Of a DNA stretch of 44,877 nt, positions 32,997 through 40,920 are shown piece by piece. The stretch covers positions 1-44,877 of the forward strand of contig NZ_JAAVTO010000016.1 in assembly GCF_013185065.1 (NCBI RefSeq), given 5' to 3'. The position numbers and the translations under genes are program-made. This stretch comes from Adlercreutzia sp. ZJ473. Its GTDB lineage: Bacteria; Actinomycetota; Coriobacteriia; Coriobacteriales; Eggerthellaceae. The notes under the pieces are model-generated. The model was not told the origin of the DNA, did not search any database, and saw only the letters and a list, made by a program, of their open reading frames with translations. Positions within the stretch are counted from its first letter, which is position 1; the number at the start of each line of letters is the position of its first letter.

Positions 32997-34232
32997 ATGA
33001 CCTACCAGCAAGAAGCCGAGCTTGAGAGCCGCTACGTGATGCCCACGTTCGGCCGCAAGCCGGTCGAGTTCGTGGAGGGCTCGGGCATGACGCTCGTGGA
33101 CAGCGAGGGCAGGGAGTACCTCGACTTTTTGTCCGGCATCGGCGTGGTGAGCCTGGGGCACTGCCACCCCGCGCTCGTCGCCGCCGTGAGCGAGCAGGCG
33201 GCCAAGCTCATGCACGTGAGCAACTACTACTACATCGAGAAGCGCGGCGAGGTGGCGCGCATGCTCTCCGACCTGCTGAACGCCGAGGTAGAGCCCGCCG
33301 AGCGCAGCGCGTGGAAGACGTTCTTCGCGAACTCGGGCGCCGAGGCCAACGAGTGCGCCATCAAGCTCGCGCGCCTCTACGCGCGCAAGCGGGCCGTCGC
33401 GGCGGGCAAGCAGGATGAGGCGGCGCCCCGCCTCATCGTGACCATCGAGCGGAGCTTCCACGGCCGCACGCTCGCCACGCTCGCCGCCACGGCGCAGCCC
33501 GCCAAGCAGGAGGCGTTCCAGCCGCTGCCGCAGGGGTTCGTCGCCACGCCCCTCAACGACGTGGCGGCGCTCGAGCAGCTGTTCGCCGAGCGCGGGGACG
33601 AGATCTGCGCCGTCATGCTCGAGTGCATCCAGGGCGAGTCGGGCGTGCACCCGTGCACCGCTGACTTCATGGCCGCAGCCCGCCGCCTGACCGCCGAGCG
33701 CGGCGCGCTGCTCATCTGCGACGAGGTGCAGTGCGGCATCTTCCGCATCGGCAAGCCCTACGGGTTCCAAGCCCTCGGCGTCACGCCCGACGTGGTCACC
33801 ATGGCCAAGGGCATCGCCTCGGGCATCCCCATGGGCGCGTGCGCGGCGCGCGGCGACGCGGCTGACACGTTCGGCCCGGGCGACCACGGCTCCACCTTCG
33901 GCGGCAGCAACATCGCCATCGCGGCAGCCCACGCCACGCTCACCGAGCTCTCCCGCGAGGGCTTCGGCGCGCACGTGGCCGAGGTAGGCGCCTACCTGCG
34001 CGAGCGCCTTTCCGCGCTGCCGCAGGTGGTGGAGGTGCGCGGGGACGGCCTCATGGTGGGCGCCGACCTGGCAGAGGGCGGTCCCTCCGCAGGCGACGTG
34101 GTGCTCGCCGGCCTCGAGGCGGGCCTCGTGCTGAACGCCCCCGGCCCGCGCACCCTTCGCTTCCTGCCGCCGCTCATCTGCGAGAAGGCCCACGTCGACG
34201 CGCTCGTCGAGCGCCTGGGGAAGCTGCTGTAA
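32997..34232 (+). CDS. argD: Acetylornithine aminotransferase
   Basis: This class III PLP aminotransferase converts N-acetylglutamate semialdehyde to N-acetylornithine with glutamate as donor. The phosphate-binding FANSGAEANE, the FHGRT motif, ICDEVQCG and the PLP lysine K271 in TMAKGIASGIP are all present. ATG 32997 follows GAAGGGAAGAGA; the frame is open further upstream without a good start. The 213-nt gap to argB contains a hairpin and an AT-rich stretch with TATACT (32956-32961) and a TTGACA (32938-32943) that is too close to it to be its partner. No arginine-rich leader ORF was seen here. It may also serve in lysine synthesis, as in some relatives. Confidence 0.95.
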   Translation: MTYQQEAELESRYVMPTFGRKPVEFVEGSGMTLVDSEGREYLDFLSGIGVVSLGHCHPALVAAVSEQAAKLMHVSNYYYIEKRGEVARMLSDLLNAEVEPAERSAWKTFFANSGAEANECAIKLARLYARKRAVAAGKQDEAAPRLIVTIERSFHGRTLATLAATAQPAKQEAFQPLPQGFVATPLNDVAALEQLFAERGDEICAVMLECIQGESGVHPCTADFMAAARRLTAERGALLICDEVQCGIFRIGKPYGFQALGVTPDVVTMAKGIASGIPMGACAARGDAADTFGPGDHGSTFGGSNIAIAAAHATLTELSREGFGAHVAEVGAYLRERLSALPQVVEVRGDGLMVGADLAEGGPSAGDVVLAGLEAGLVLNAPGPRTLRFLPPLICEKAHVDALVERLGKLL

Positions 34233-34241
34233 CGCCGGTTC

Positions 34242-34267
34242 CGGCGCGCAGCGCACGCTGCGCGCCG
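34242..34267 (+). terminator. Perfect GC hairpin after argD, without U tract
   Basis: Bases 34242-34253 and 34256-34267 are perfect 12-bp complements around CA, 9 nt after the stop. A C/G-rich, U-poor stretch follows. The 170 nt from here to the argG promoter show pyrimidine-rich low-complexity sequence and no gene. Confidence 0.6.
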
Positions 34268-34435
34268 ACCCTTCGCCTCCCGCCGTCCCCGCACCCGCCG
34301 CACGCCGCGCCGCCCTCGCGCGGCCGCGCCATCTGCCCGCCGCGCCGCCCTCCCGCGGTCGCGTCCGTCGCGCTCCCTTCGCCTTCCCCTCGTCTGCGCC
34401 TTCGCCCGCTTTCGGGAAATTTCGCAAAAAAATCC

Positions 34436-34463
34436 TTGCATTCCGCTGCTCTTACGCTACTAT
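34436..34463 (+). promoter_or_regulatory. Promoter of the argG leader
   Basis: TTGCAT (34436-34441) and TACTAT (34458-34463, preceded by CGC) are 16 nt apart, with A-rich sequence just upstream (AAATTTCGCAAAAAAA). Transcription would start near 34470, giving a leader of about 445 nt before argG. Two small hairpins at the predicted 5' end (CGATCA/TGATCG, 34468-34487, and CGCGGG/CCCGCG) follow. Confidence 0.6.
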
Positions 34464-34522
34464 ATCGAACGATCAATTTTGCTGATCGCGGGTACTCAAC
34501 CCCGCGGGTTGTACGAGAGGGA

Positions 34523-34657
34523 ATGCCTTACATGCACCAGAGCGTCACGCATATCGCCCACGCGTCCGGCTTCTCCGGCGCCATGGCTGACGCTGCCTTC
34601 CTCGTGCGACGTACCACGGCCGACGTTCGCGTCGTCAGCCGTCTGCGACGACGTTAA
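34523..34657 (+). CDS. Candidate arginine leader peptide upstream of argG (41-44 codons)
   Basis: GAGAGGG (34515-34521) precedes two in-frame ATGs at 34523 and 34532; the second has the better spacing. The frame ends VRVVSRLRRR and TAA. Seven arginines lie in the last 18 codons, using CGA three times and CGT three times, codons that the large genes here mostly avoid. The final CGT CTG CGA CGA CGT TAA lies in the loop and right arm of a strong hairpin (34622-34666). The position, 258 nt before argG on the same strand, and the parallel with the argC leader suggest regulation by ribosome stalling at arginine codons. Confidence 0.6.
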   Translation: MPYMHQSVTHIAHASGFSGAMADAAFLVRRTTADVRVVSRLRRR

Positions 34658-34666
34658 ACGAACGTC
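34622..34666 (+). promoter_or_regulatory. Hairpin covering the arginine codons of the argG leader peptide
   Basis: GACGTTCG and CGTCGTC (34622-34636) pair with GACGACG (34647-34653) and CGAACGTC (34659-34666): 15 bp with a 5-nt bulge (TTAAA) and a 10-nt loop. A ribosome on the terminal arginine codons would open it. An alternative partner for ACGACGT (34648-34654) is ACGTCGT at 34782-34788. No U-tract terminator was found before argG, so the output could be Rho access or translation control. Confidence 0.5.
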
Positions 34667-34914
34667 CATCTGAGAGGGTGCTTTTCCCCTCGTCTCGTCT
34701 CGCCCCGAGCAGACAGGCCGCTGGCGCATGCCCTGCGCCCGCATCTCAGGAAAAGCCGTGGTGCACAGCAGCTCACTTCGCACGTCGTTGCTCCCCAGAC
34801 CCGCAAACTCGGCCGCGCCCAGTCGCGGGGGTTTGGCGGCAGCGAATCGAAAACAACCTGGTGTTCGCCGCGAAAGGGCAGCAAACCGTTCGCATAGCAA
34901 GAAAGGCGCACATC

Positions 34915-36267
34915 ATGACGACAACCACCGCAACCTCCACCTCCGCCCCGAAGGACAAGGTCATCCTCGCGTACTCAGGCGGCCTCGACACGTCGGTCTG
35001 CATCAAGTGGCTGCAGGAGAAGTACAACCTCGACGTGATCGCCCTCGTGGGCGACTTGGGCCAGGAGCACGACGGCCTCGAGAAGGTCAAGGCCAAGGCG
35101 CTCAAGACCGGCGCCCTCGACTGCCTCGTGGTCGACATGCGCGAGTCGTTCGCCAACGAGTACCTGAACGTGGCCATGGCCGCCAACGCCCTGTACGAGA
35201 ACAAGTATCCCCTGGTGAGCGCCCTCTCGCGGCCGCTCATCGCCAAGCACCTGGTTGACGCGGCCCACATGTTCGGCGCGAAGTACATCGCGCACGGCTG
35301 CACGGGCAAGGGCAACGACCAGGTGCGCTTCGAGGCGTCCATCCTGATGCTCGACCCCGAGCTCGAGATCATCGCACCGGTGCGCGAATGGGACCTGGGC
35401 AGCCGCCCCGAGGAGATGGCCTGGGCCTCCGCGCACGGCATCGACGTCCCCACCACCACGGCCTCGCCGTACTCCATCGACGACAACCTCTGGGGCCGCG
35501 CCATCGAGTGCGGCGTGCTCGAGGACCCGTGGTGCGAGCCCCCGGCCGACATCTACACCATGACGACCGACCCCGCCTGCGCCCCCGACGTCCCCGCCTA
35601 CGTCGACGTCACCTTCGAGGGCGGCCTGCCCGTGGCGCTTGACGGGAAGAAGATGAGCTACCTCGAGATCATCTACGCCATGAACAAGATCGCCGGCGAG
35701 AACGGCTTCGGCCGCCTCGACATGATCGAGAACCGGCTCGTGGGCGTGAAGAGTCGCGAGTGCTACGAGGTGCCGGGCGCGCTGGCGCTCATCGAGGCGC
35801 ACAAGGCGCTCGAGGACCTCGTGCTCGAGCGCAGCGTGCTTCACTACAAGCTCGGCATCGAGCAGTCGTGGGCCGAGTGCGTGTACAACGGCCTGTGGTT
35901 CTCGCCCCTCAAGGAGGCCCTCGACGCGTTCCTCGCCACCACCCAGCAGTGCGTCACCGGCACCGTCAAGCTGAAGCTCTTCAAGGGCAGCTGCACGGTG
36001 GTCGGGCGCAAGAGCGACTACTCGCTCTACGCCTACGAGCTGGCCACCTACGACGCCGGCGACGAGTTCGACCACGCCGCGGCCAAGGGCTTCATCGACC
36101 TGCACGCGCTCACCTGCAAGGTGTGGGCGAAGAACCGCCACGCCATGGGCGCGTCCCTCAAGCAGTTCACGCCGGTGGCCTCCACGGCTGACGAGTTCTC
36201 CGCCGCTGACTCCCAGATGGTGGAGCAGGCCGAGGCGTACATGAAGGAGGCGCGTGTCACGGCGTAA
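34915..36267 (+). CDS. argG: Argininosuccinate synthase
   Basis: ArgG condenses citrulline and aspartate with ATP. The PP-loop-like ATP site AYSGGLDTS is near residue 20, GDLGQ follows, and HGCTGKGNDQVRFE plus SPYSIDDNLWGR identify the family. ATG 34915 gives 450 aa, slightly longer than the common ~400 aa form; the frame is open much further upstream, but AAGAAAGG and the family start favour 34915. It follows the leader described above and precedes argH by 120 nt. argF for citrulline is not in the window. Confidence 0.96.
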   Translation: MTTTTATSTSAPKDKVILAYSGGLDTSVCIKWLQEKYNLDVIALVGDLGQEHDGLEKVKAKALKTGALDCLVVDMRESFANEYLNVAMAANALYENKYPLVSALSRPLIAKHLVDAAHMFGAKYIAHGCTGKGNDQVRFEASILMLDPELEIIAPVREWDLGSRPEEMAWASAHGIDVPTTTASPYSIDDNLWGRAIECGVLEDPWCEPPADIYTMTTDPACAPDVPAYVDVTFEGGLPVALDGKKMSYLEIIYAMNKIAGENGFGRLDMIENRLVGVKSRECYEVPGALALIEAHKALEDLVLERSVLHYKLGIEQSWAECVYNGLWFSPLKEALDAFLATTQQCVTGTVKLKLFKGSCTVVGRKSDYSLYAYELATYDAGDEFDHAAAKGFIDLHALTCKVWAKNRHAMGASLKQFTPVASTADEFSAADSQMVEQAEAYMKEARVTA

Positions 36268-36387
36268 GCCGCGCGCCGCGCGACACGCCGCCGCGCATCG
36301 CCGAGCGCGCGGTGCCGCATCGCCGGCATCGCGCGCTCGGGCATCATATATACAAGTAGGCAAGAGGAGAGGGAGGAGACACGCATC

Positions 36388-37785
36388 ATGGCACTGTGGT
36401 CAGGACGGTTTGAGGAAGGCGTGAGCGAGTTCACGCAGCGCTTCGGGGCGTCGCTCCCGGTTGACAGGCAGCTCTACGCGCAGGACATCGCGGGCTCGAA
36501 GGCGCATGCCGCCATGCTGGCCCGCCAGGGCGTCATCAGCCACGAGGACGCCTTGGACATCGAGGCGGGCCTCACCGAGATCGAGCGGTCCATCGAGGAG
36601 GGCGAGTTCACCTTCGACGTGAACGACGAGGACATCCACATGGCCGTCGAGGGCGTGCTCACCGCCAACATCGGCGACGCGGGCGCGCGCCTGCACACGG
36701 GGCGCAGCCGCAACGACCAGGTGGCCACGGACACGCGCCTGTTCGCGAAGAAGCGCTGCCGCGACCTCATGCGGGCCAACACCACGCTGCGCCATGCGCT
36801 CATCAAGCAGGCCCAGGAGCACTTCGACGTGATCCTGCCCGGCTACACGCACATGCAGCACGCCCAGCCGGTGCTCTTCTCCCACCACCTGCTCGCGTAC
36901 ACGTGGATGCTCGCGCGCGACTTCGAGCGCCTGCAGGCGGCGTACGCGGCAGCCGACGCCAACCCGCTCGGCTCGGCGGCGCTCGCGGGCACCACCTACC
37001 CGCTCGACCGCTTCCAGACCACGCGCGCGCTCGGGTTCGACCACCCCATTCCCAACTCGCTCGACGCCGTGTCCGACCGCGACTTCCTGCTCGACCTCAT
37101 CTACGCCTGCAGCGTGTCGTCGATGCACCTGTCGCGCCTGTGCGAGGAGATCATCCTGTGGTCCACCTCCGAGTTCGGCTTCGTCACGCTGTCGGACGCC
37201 TACTCCACGGGCTCCTCGATCATGCCGCAGAAGAAGAACCCCGACTTCGCCGAGCTCATCCGCGGCAAGTCGGGCCGCGTCATCGGGGATCTGGTGGCGC
37301 TGCTCGTCACGTGCAAGTCGCTTCCGCTGGCCTACAACAAGGACTTGCAGGAGGACAAGGAGGGCGCCATCGACGCAGCCCAGACGCTCGAGGACTGCTA
37401 CGTGTGCGCAGCCGGCATGATCTCGACCATGACGGTCCACCCCGACGCCATGATGGCGCAGGCGCGCCGCGGCTACCTCGCGGCGACGGACGTGGCCGAC
37501 TACCTCGCCAAGCGCGGCATGCCGTTCCGCCAGGCGCACGAGGTGGTGGGGCATCTGGTGCTCCTGTGCGAGAAGCGCGGGTGCGACCTGGAGGACCTCG
37601 CGCTCGACGACTTCAAGGCGGAGAGCGACCTGTTCGAGGCCGACATAACGAGCGCCCTCAACCTCGAGGCCATCGTGGCGGCGCGGACCACCTACGGCGG
37701 CACCGGGCATGCGGCCGTGCGGCAGCAGATGCAGGAGGCCTCAGGCAGGCTCGACCAAGACGAGGGCCGCATCCCGCGGCTGTAG
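36388..37785 (+). CDS. argH: Argininosuccinate lyase
   Basis: ArgH splits argininosuccinate to arginine and fumarate, the last step of the pathway. The fumarase/aspartase signature GSSIMPQKKNP starts at residue 275, and ARLHTGRSRNDQVATD and GYTHMQHAQP, which build the active site, are intact. The length of 465 aa is normal. A very strong GGAGAGGGAGGAGAC precedes ATG 36388. An AT-rich CATATATACAAG (36345-36356) upstream may be its own promoter; otherwise it shares the argG transcript. Confidence 0.97.
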   Translation: MALWSGRFEEGVSEFTQRFGASLPVDRQLYAQDIAGSKAHAAMLARQGVISHEDALDIEAGLTEIERSIEEGEFTFDVNDEDIHMAVEGVLTANIGDAGARLHTGRSRNDQVATDTRLFAKKRCRDLMRANTTLRHALIKQAQEHFDVILPGYTHMQHAQPVLFSHHLLAYTWMLARDFERLQAAYAAADANPLGSAALAGTTYPLDRFQTTRALGFDHPIPNSLDAVSDRDFLLDLIYACSVSSMHLSRLCEEIILWSTSEFGFVTLSDAYSTGSSIMPQKKNPDFAELIRGKSGRVIGDLVALLVTCKSLPLAYNKDLQEDKEGAIDAAQTLEDCYVCAAGMISTMTVHPDAMMAQARRGYLAATDVADYLAKRGMPFRQAHEVVGHLVLLCEKRGCDLEDLALDDFKAESDLFEADITSALNLEAIVAARTTYGGTGHAAVRQQMQEASGRLDQDEGRIPRL

Positions 37786-38014
37786 CGAAGGCGCGCGGCG
37801 GCAGGCCCGAAGGCGCGCGGCGGCCCCAAGATGCGCGCAGTGGCGTTTCCACGATGCGCGCGGCTTCATCCCCAAGGCGCGCACATCGTCGCCCGTCGCC
37901 GCACTTCGTGAAGAATTCCGCCTTTTGATGTGACCTTTTGTTTTCAAAGTTGACTCTTGGGCGCGGCATATGCGCTCGATGATACAATGAGGCGAGTTTT
38001 GAACGGAGGTTTCA

Positions 38015-40342
38015 GTGGGCTCACGCGCGATCAAACGCCGCCATGGCGTCAAGAAGAGAAACGGGAAGACCATCCTGCTCGCCGTCGTGTCGGTGATCGC
38101 CGCGGTCATCATCGCGGGCGTCGTCGGCGTCGCCGCGCTGTGCCAGACGTGGCTGCAGGACCTCCCCGACTACACCAACGTCGAGGCCCTCAACACCGCC
38201 CAGCCCTCGCTCGTCTACGCGACGAACTCCGAGACGGGCGAGCAGGTCCTGCTCGCCGAGTTCCAAGCGGTGAACCGCGAGCCGGTCGAGCTCAACCAGA
38301 TCAGCGAGCTCGTGACCAAGGGCACGGTCGCCACCGAGGACGAGCGCTTCTACGAGCACAACGGCGTGGACATCGTCGGCGTCGGCCGCGCGCTGCTGAA
38401 CAACTTCATGGGCGGCGAGCTCGAGGGCGCGTCCACCATCACGCAGCAGTTCGTGCGCAACACCATCCTCTCCGACGAGATGACCGACATCTCGTTCAAG
38501 CGCAAGGTCCGCGAGATGTACCTCGCCTACAAGCTCGAGCAGATCTATACCAAAGACGAGATCCTGCTCATGTACTTGAACACCATCAACTACGGCGCCG
38601 GCGCCTACGGCATCGAGGCGGCGTCCGAGCGCTACTTCTCCAAGCACGCCACCGACCTCACGCTCAACGAGGCTGCCACGCTCATCGGCATCCCGCAGTC
38701 ACCCACCTACAACGACCCGCGCCTCAACGAGGATCAGAGCACGAAGCGCCGCAACGTGGTGCTCGACCGCATGGTGTCGAACGGCGTGGTCACCCAGGAG
38801 GAGGCTGACGCGGTCAAGGCCGAGCCCATCACGCTCAACGAGAAGGAGCCCTCCGAGACGGGCATCTACGAGCAGCCGTACTTCACCTCCTACGTGCGCG
38901 AGCAGCTGCTCGACCCCGACGGGCGCTACAAGTTCTCGGTCGACGAGGTGTTCAAGGGCGGGCTCACCGTGCATACCACGCTCGACCTCCACGCGCAGGA
39001 GGCAGCTGAGGCCGCCGCCGAGCGCAAGCTCGACGCGGTGGGACACGAGTACGAGGTGTCGCTCGTGGCCCTCGACCCCGACAACGGGCACATCAAGGCC
39101 ATGATCGGCGGCAAGGACTACAGCGCGACGCAGGTGAACATGGCGACGGGCGACGGCACCAACGGCCGTCAGTGCGGCTCGTCGTTCAAGTTCTTCACGC
39201 TCGTCGCCGCGCTCGAGGCGGGCATCGACCCGAAGACCATGATCGACGCGAGCACGTGGGTTGACGTGCCGGGATCTGAGCACGTGCACAACGACAGCTA
39301 CACGAACTGGGGCACGGTTCCCATCTCCAAGGCGTTCGCCGTATCTTCGAACACCGCGTTCATCCGCCTCATCATGTCGGTGGGCGTCGACGAGGTGATC
39401 GACACGGCGGAGAAGCTCGGCATGACCGCCGACCTCCCCGAGGTGGCGGGCCTCACGCTCGGCATCGCGTCGGTGACGCCGCTCGAGATGGCGCAGGCGT
39501 ACGCGGTGGTCGCCAACGGCGGCACGCTCTACAAGGCCGAGTGCATCGAGCGCATCGAGGACGCGAGCGGCAACGTGATCGTCGACAACTCCAACCCCTC
39601 AGGCGAGCGCGTCCTCTCGCCCGAGGTCTCCCATGCGGCCGTCGAGGTGATGAAGGGCGTCGTCACGAGCGGCACGGGCACGGCCGCGCGCCTGGCGAAC
39701 GGGCAGGAGGCTGCCGGCAAGACGGGCACCACCGACGAGGAGAAGGACAGCTACTTCTGCGGCATCACGCCCCAGTACGCGGTGGCCCTCTGGCTCGGCG
39801 AGCGCGCCGAGCGGTACGAGGACGCGAGCCCCGTCTACAATCCAGTTACCAGCGTGTTCTCGGACTTCTTGAACCAGATGCTGAAGGGCGAGCCCCTCGA
39901 GAAGTTCCCCACGGCGGCTGACCCGGCCTACAAGAAGAACTTCGTCGACGAGAAGAACCACATCGGCGGCTACTACTACTCAAGCGGGTCGGGAACGATC
40001 TCGAGCTCGAGCGCGTCGAGCTCCGCAAGCTCAAGCGCCTCAAGCTCCGCGAGCTCGAGCGCAGCGAGCTCTGCGAGCTCGTCGGCATCCGCGAGCGCAC
40101 CTCCCGCAAACGGCGGCACAGGCACGTCATCAGGCGGCAATGCAGGTGGCGGCAACGCAAGCACGGGCAGCGCCGGCGCGGGAGGCAATGCTGCAGGCGG
40201 TGCTGGCGGCGGCAACGCGAGCGGCGGAAGCGCAAGCGGCGGCAACGCAAGCGGCGGCAACGCAGGCAGAAGCGCTGGCGCGGGCACGCCCGCTCCCGCC
40301 TCGGACCAGGGAAGATCAGCCGCACCGAGTCCGAGCAACTAG
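38015..40342 (+). CDS. Class A penicillin-binding protein (transglycosylase/transpeptidase) with low-complexity tail
   Basis: This bifunctional peptidoglycan synthase has a cytoplasmic basic start, one membrane helix (about 19-43), a GT51 glycosyltransferase domain (TEDERFYEHNGVD, GASTITQQFVRN, about 60-250) and a transpeptidase domain with S389-S-F-K392, SSN and KTGTT motifs. The residue after SxxK is Phe (SSFKFF), where Pro is common. GTG 38015 is used because ACGGAGGT precedes it. From about residue 650 the tail is Ser/Ala-rich, then Gly/Asn/Ala-rich with 15-bp repeats, about 120 residues probably spanning the cell wall. It stands alone ahead of a lipoprotein gene. Confidence 0.94.
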   Translation: MGSRAIKRRHGVKKRNGKTILLAVVSVIAAVIIAGVVGVAALCQTWLQDLPDYTNVEALNTAQPSLVYATNSETGEQVLLAEFQAVNREPVELNQISELVTKGTVATEDERFYEHNGVDIVGVGRALLNNFMGGELEGASTITQQFVRNTILSDEMTDISFKRKVREMYLAYKLEQIYTKDEILLMYLNTINYGAGAYGIEAASERYFSKHATDLTLNEAATLIGIPQSPTYNDPRLNEDQSTKRRNVVLDRMVSNGVVTQEEADAVKAEPITLNEKEPSETGIYEQPYFTSYVREQLLDPDGRYKFSVDEVFKGGLTVHTTLDLHAQEAAEAAAERKLDAVGHEYEVSLVALDPDNGHIKAMIGGKDYSATQVNMATGDGTNGRQCGSSFKFFTLVAALEAGIDPKTMIDASTWVDVPGSEHVHNDSYTNWGTVPISKAFAVSSNTAFIRLIMSVGVDEVIDTAEKLGMTADLPEVAGLTLGIASVTPLEMAQAYAVVANGGTLYKAECIERIEDASGNVIVDNSNPSGERVLSPEVSHAAVEVMKGVVTSGTGTAARLANGQEAAGKTGTTDEEKDSYFCGITPQYAVALWLGERAERYEDASPVYNPVTSVFSDFLNQMLKGEPLEKFPTAADPAYKKNFVDEKNHIGGYYYSSGSGTISSSSASSSASSSASSSASSSAASSASSSASASAPPANGGTGTSSGGNAGGGNASTGSAGAGGNAAGGAGGGNASGGSASGGNASGGNAGRSAGAGTPAPASDQGRSAAPSPSN

Positions 40343-40419
40343 CTTTACCGCGCTGAGCTGCGCGACGAGCAGCCATAGGCAACGCAGCCCGCATGCTGCG
40401 GCAAACCGATAGGAGAACC

Positions 40420-40920
40420 ATGAAGCACAGCAAGATAGCGCGCCTTCTGGCGCTCGCCTGCGTCGGCATCCTCATGGCGGCGGCGCTCGCCGGCTGCGCG
40501 CAGCAGAACAGCGCGGCAAACGAGCAGCAGGCGAAGAGCCGCCAGTACATGTCCTCGGTGAACCAGACCATGGAGGACCTCTCGAGCCGGTTGGAGAGCT
40601 TCGAGGACGCCGTCTCGCGCGGCGATGCCGTCACCATGCGCACCCAGGCCGACAACGCCTTCAAGGTGCTCGACGCGCTGGCCGCCATCGAGGTCCCCGA
40701 GGGGCTTGATGACGTGCAGACGGGCTACGTCGACGGAAGCAACAAGCTCAAGGAGGCGCTCAACGCCTACATCGGGCTCTACACCGAGATCGACAGCGCA
40801 ACCGAGGAGCACCCCTTCGACTACGCCACCTACGATGAGCGCGTCAAGTCCATCCAGGAGCTCTATGACGAGGGCGTGTCCCTGCTTGAGGAAACCGACA
40901 AGAAGGCTACTGAGCTGTAA
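40420..40920 (+). CDS. Secreted lipoprotein of unknown function
   Basis: MKHSKIARLLALACVGILMA is a typical signal peptide, followed by the lipobox LAGC with the lipidated Cys at residue 27. ATG 40420 follows AGGAGAACC. The mature part (about 140 aa) is acidic, alpha-helical in appearance, with QYMSSVNQTMEDLSSRLESF and VKSIQELYDEGVSLLEET giving coiled-coil-like character. I do not recognise a family. Its stop is directly followed by the ATG of the U32 gene, so the two are co-translated; whether they are functionally linked is unknown. Confidence 0.85.
   Translation: MKHSKIARLLALACVGILMAAALAGCAQQNSAANEQQAKSRQYMSSVNQTMEDLSSRLESFEDAVSRGDAVTMRTQADNAFKVLDALAAIEVPEGLDDVQTGYVDGSNKLKEALNAYIGLYTEIDSATEEHPFDYATYDERVKSIQELYDEGVSLLEETDKKATEL

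Noticed and set aside
34464-34914. T-box element in the long argG leader (also considered for argC)
   Set aside because: The conserved T-box sequence (AGGGUGGNACCGCG) and a Stem I with specifier loop are absent; the arginine codons sit in a translatable ORF instead.
40000-40310. Short regular repeats as a possible CRISPR or intergenic repeat array
   Set aside because: They lie in frame within the PBP gene and encode Ser/Ala and Gly/Asn low-complexity sequence; there are no unique spacers.
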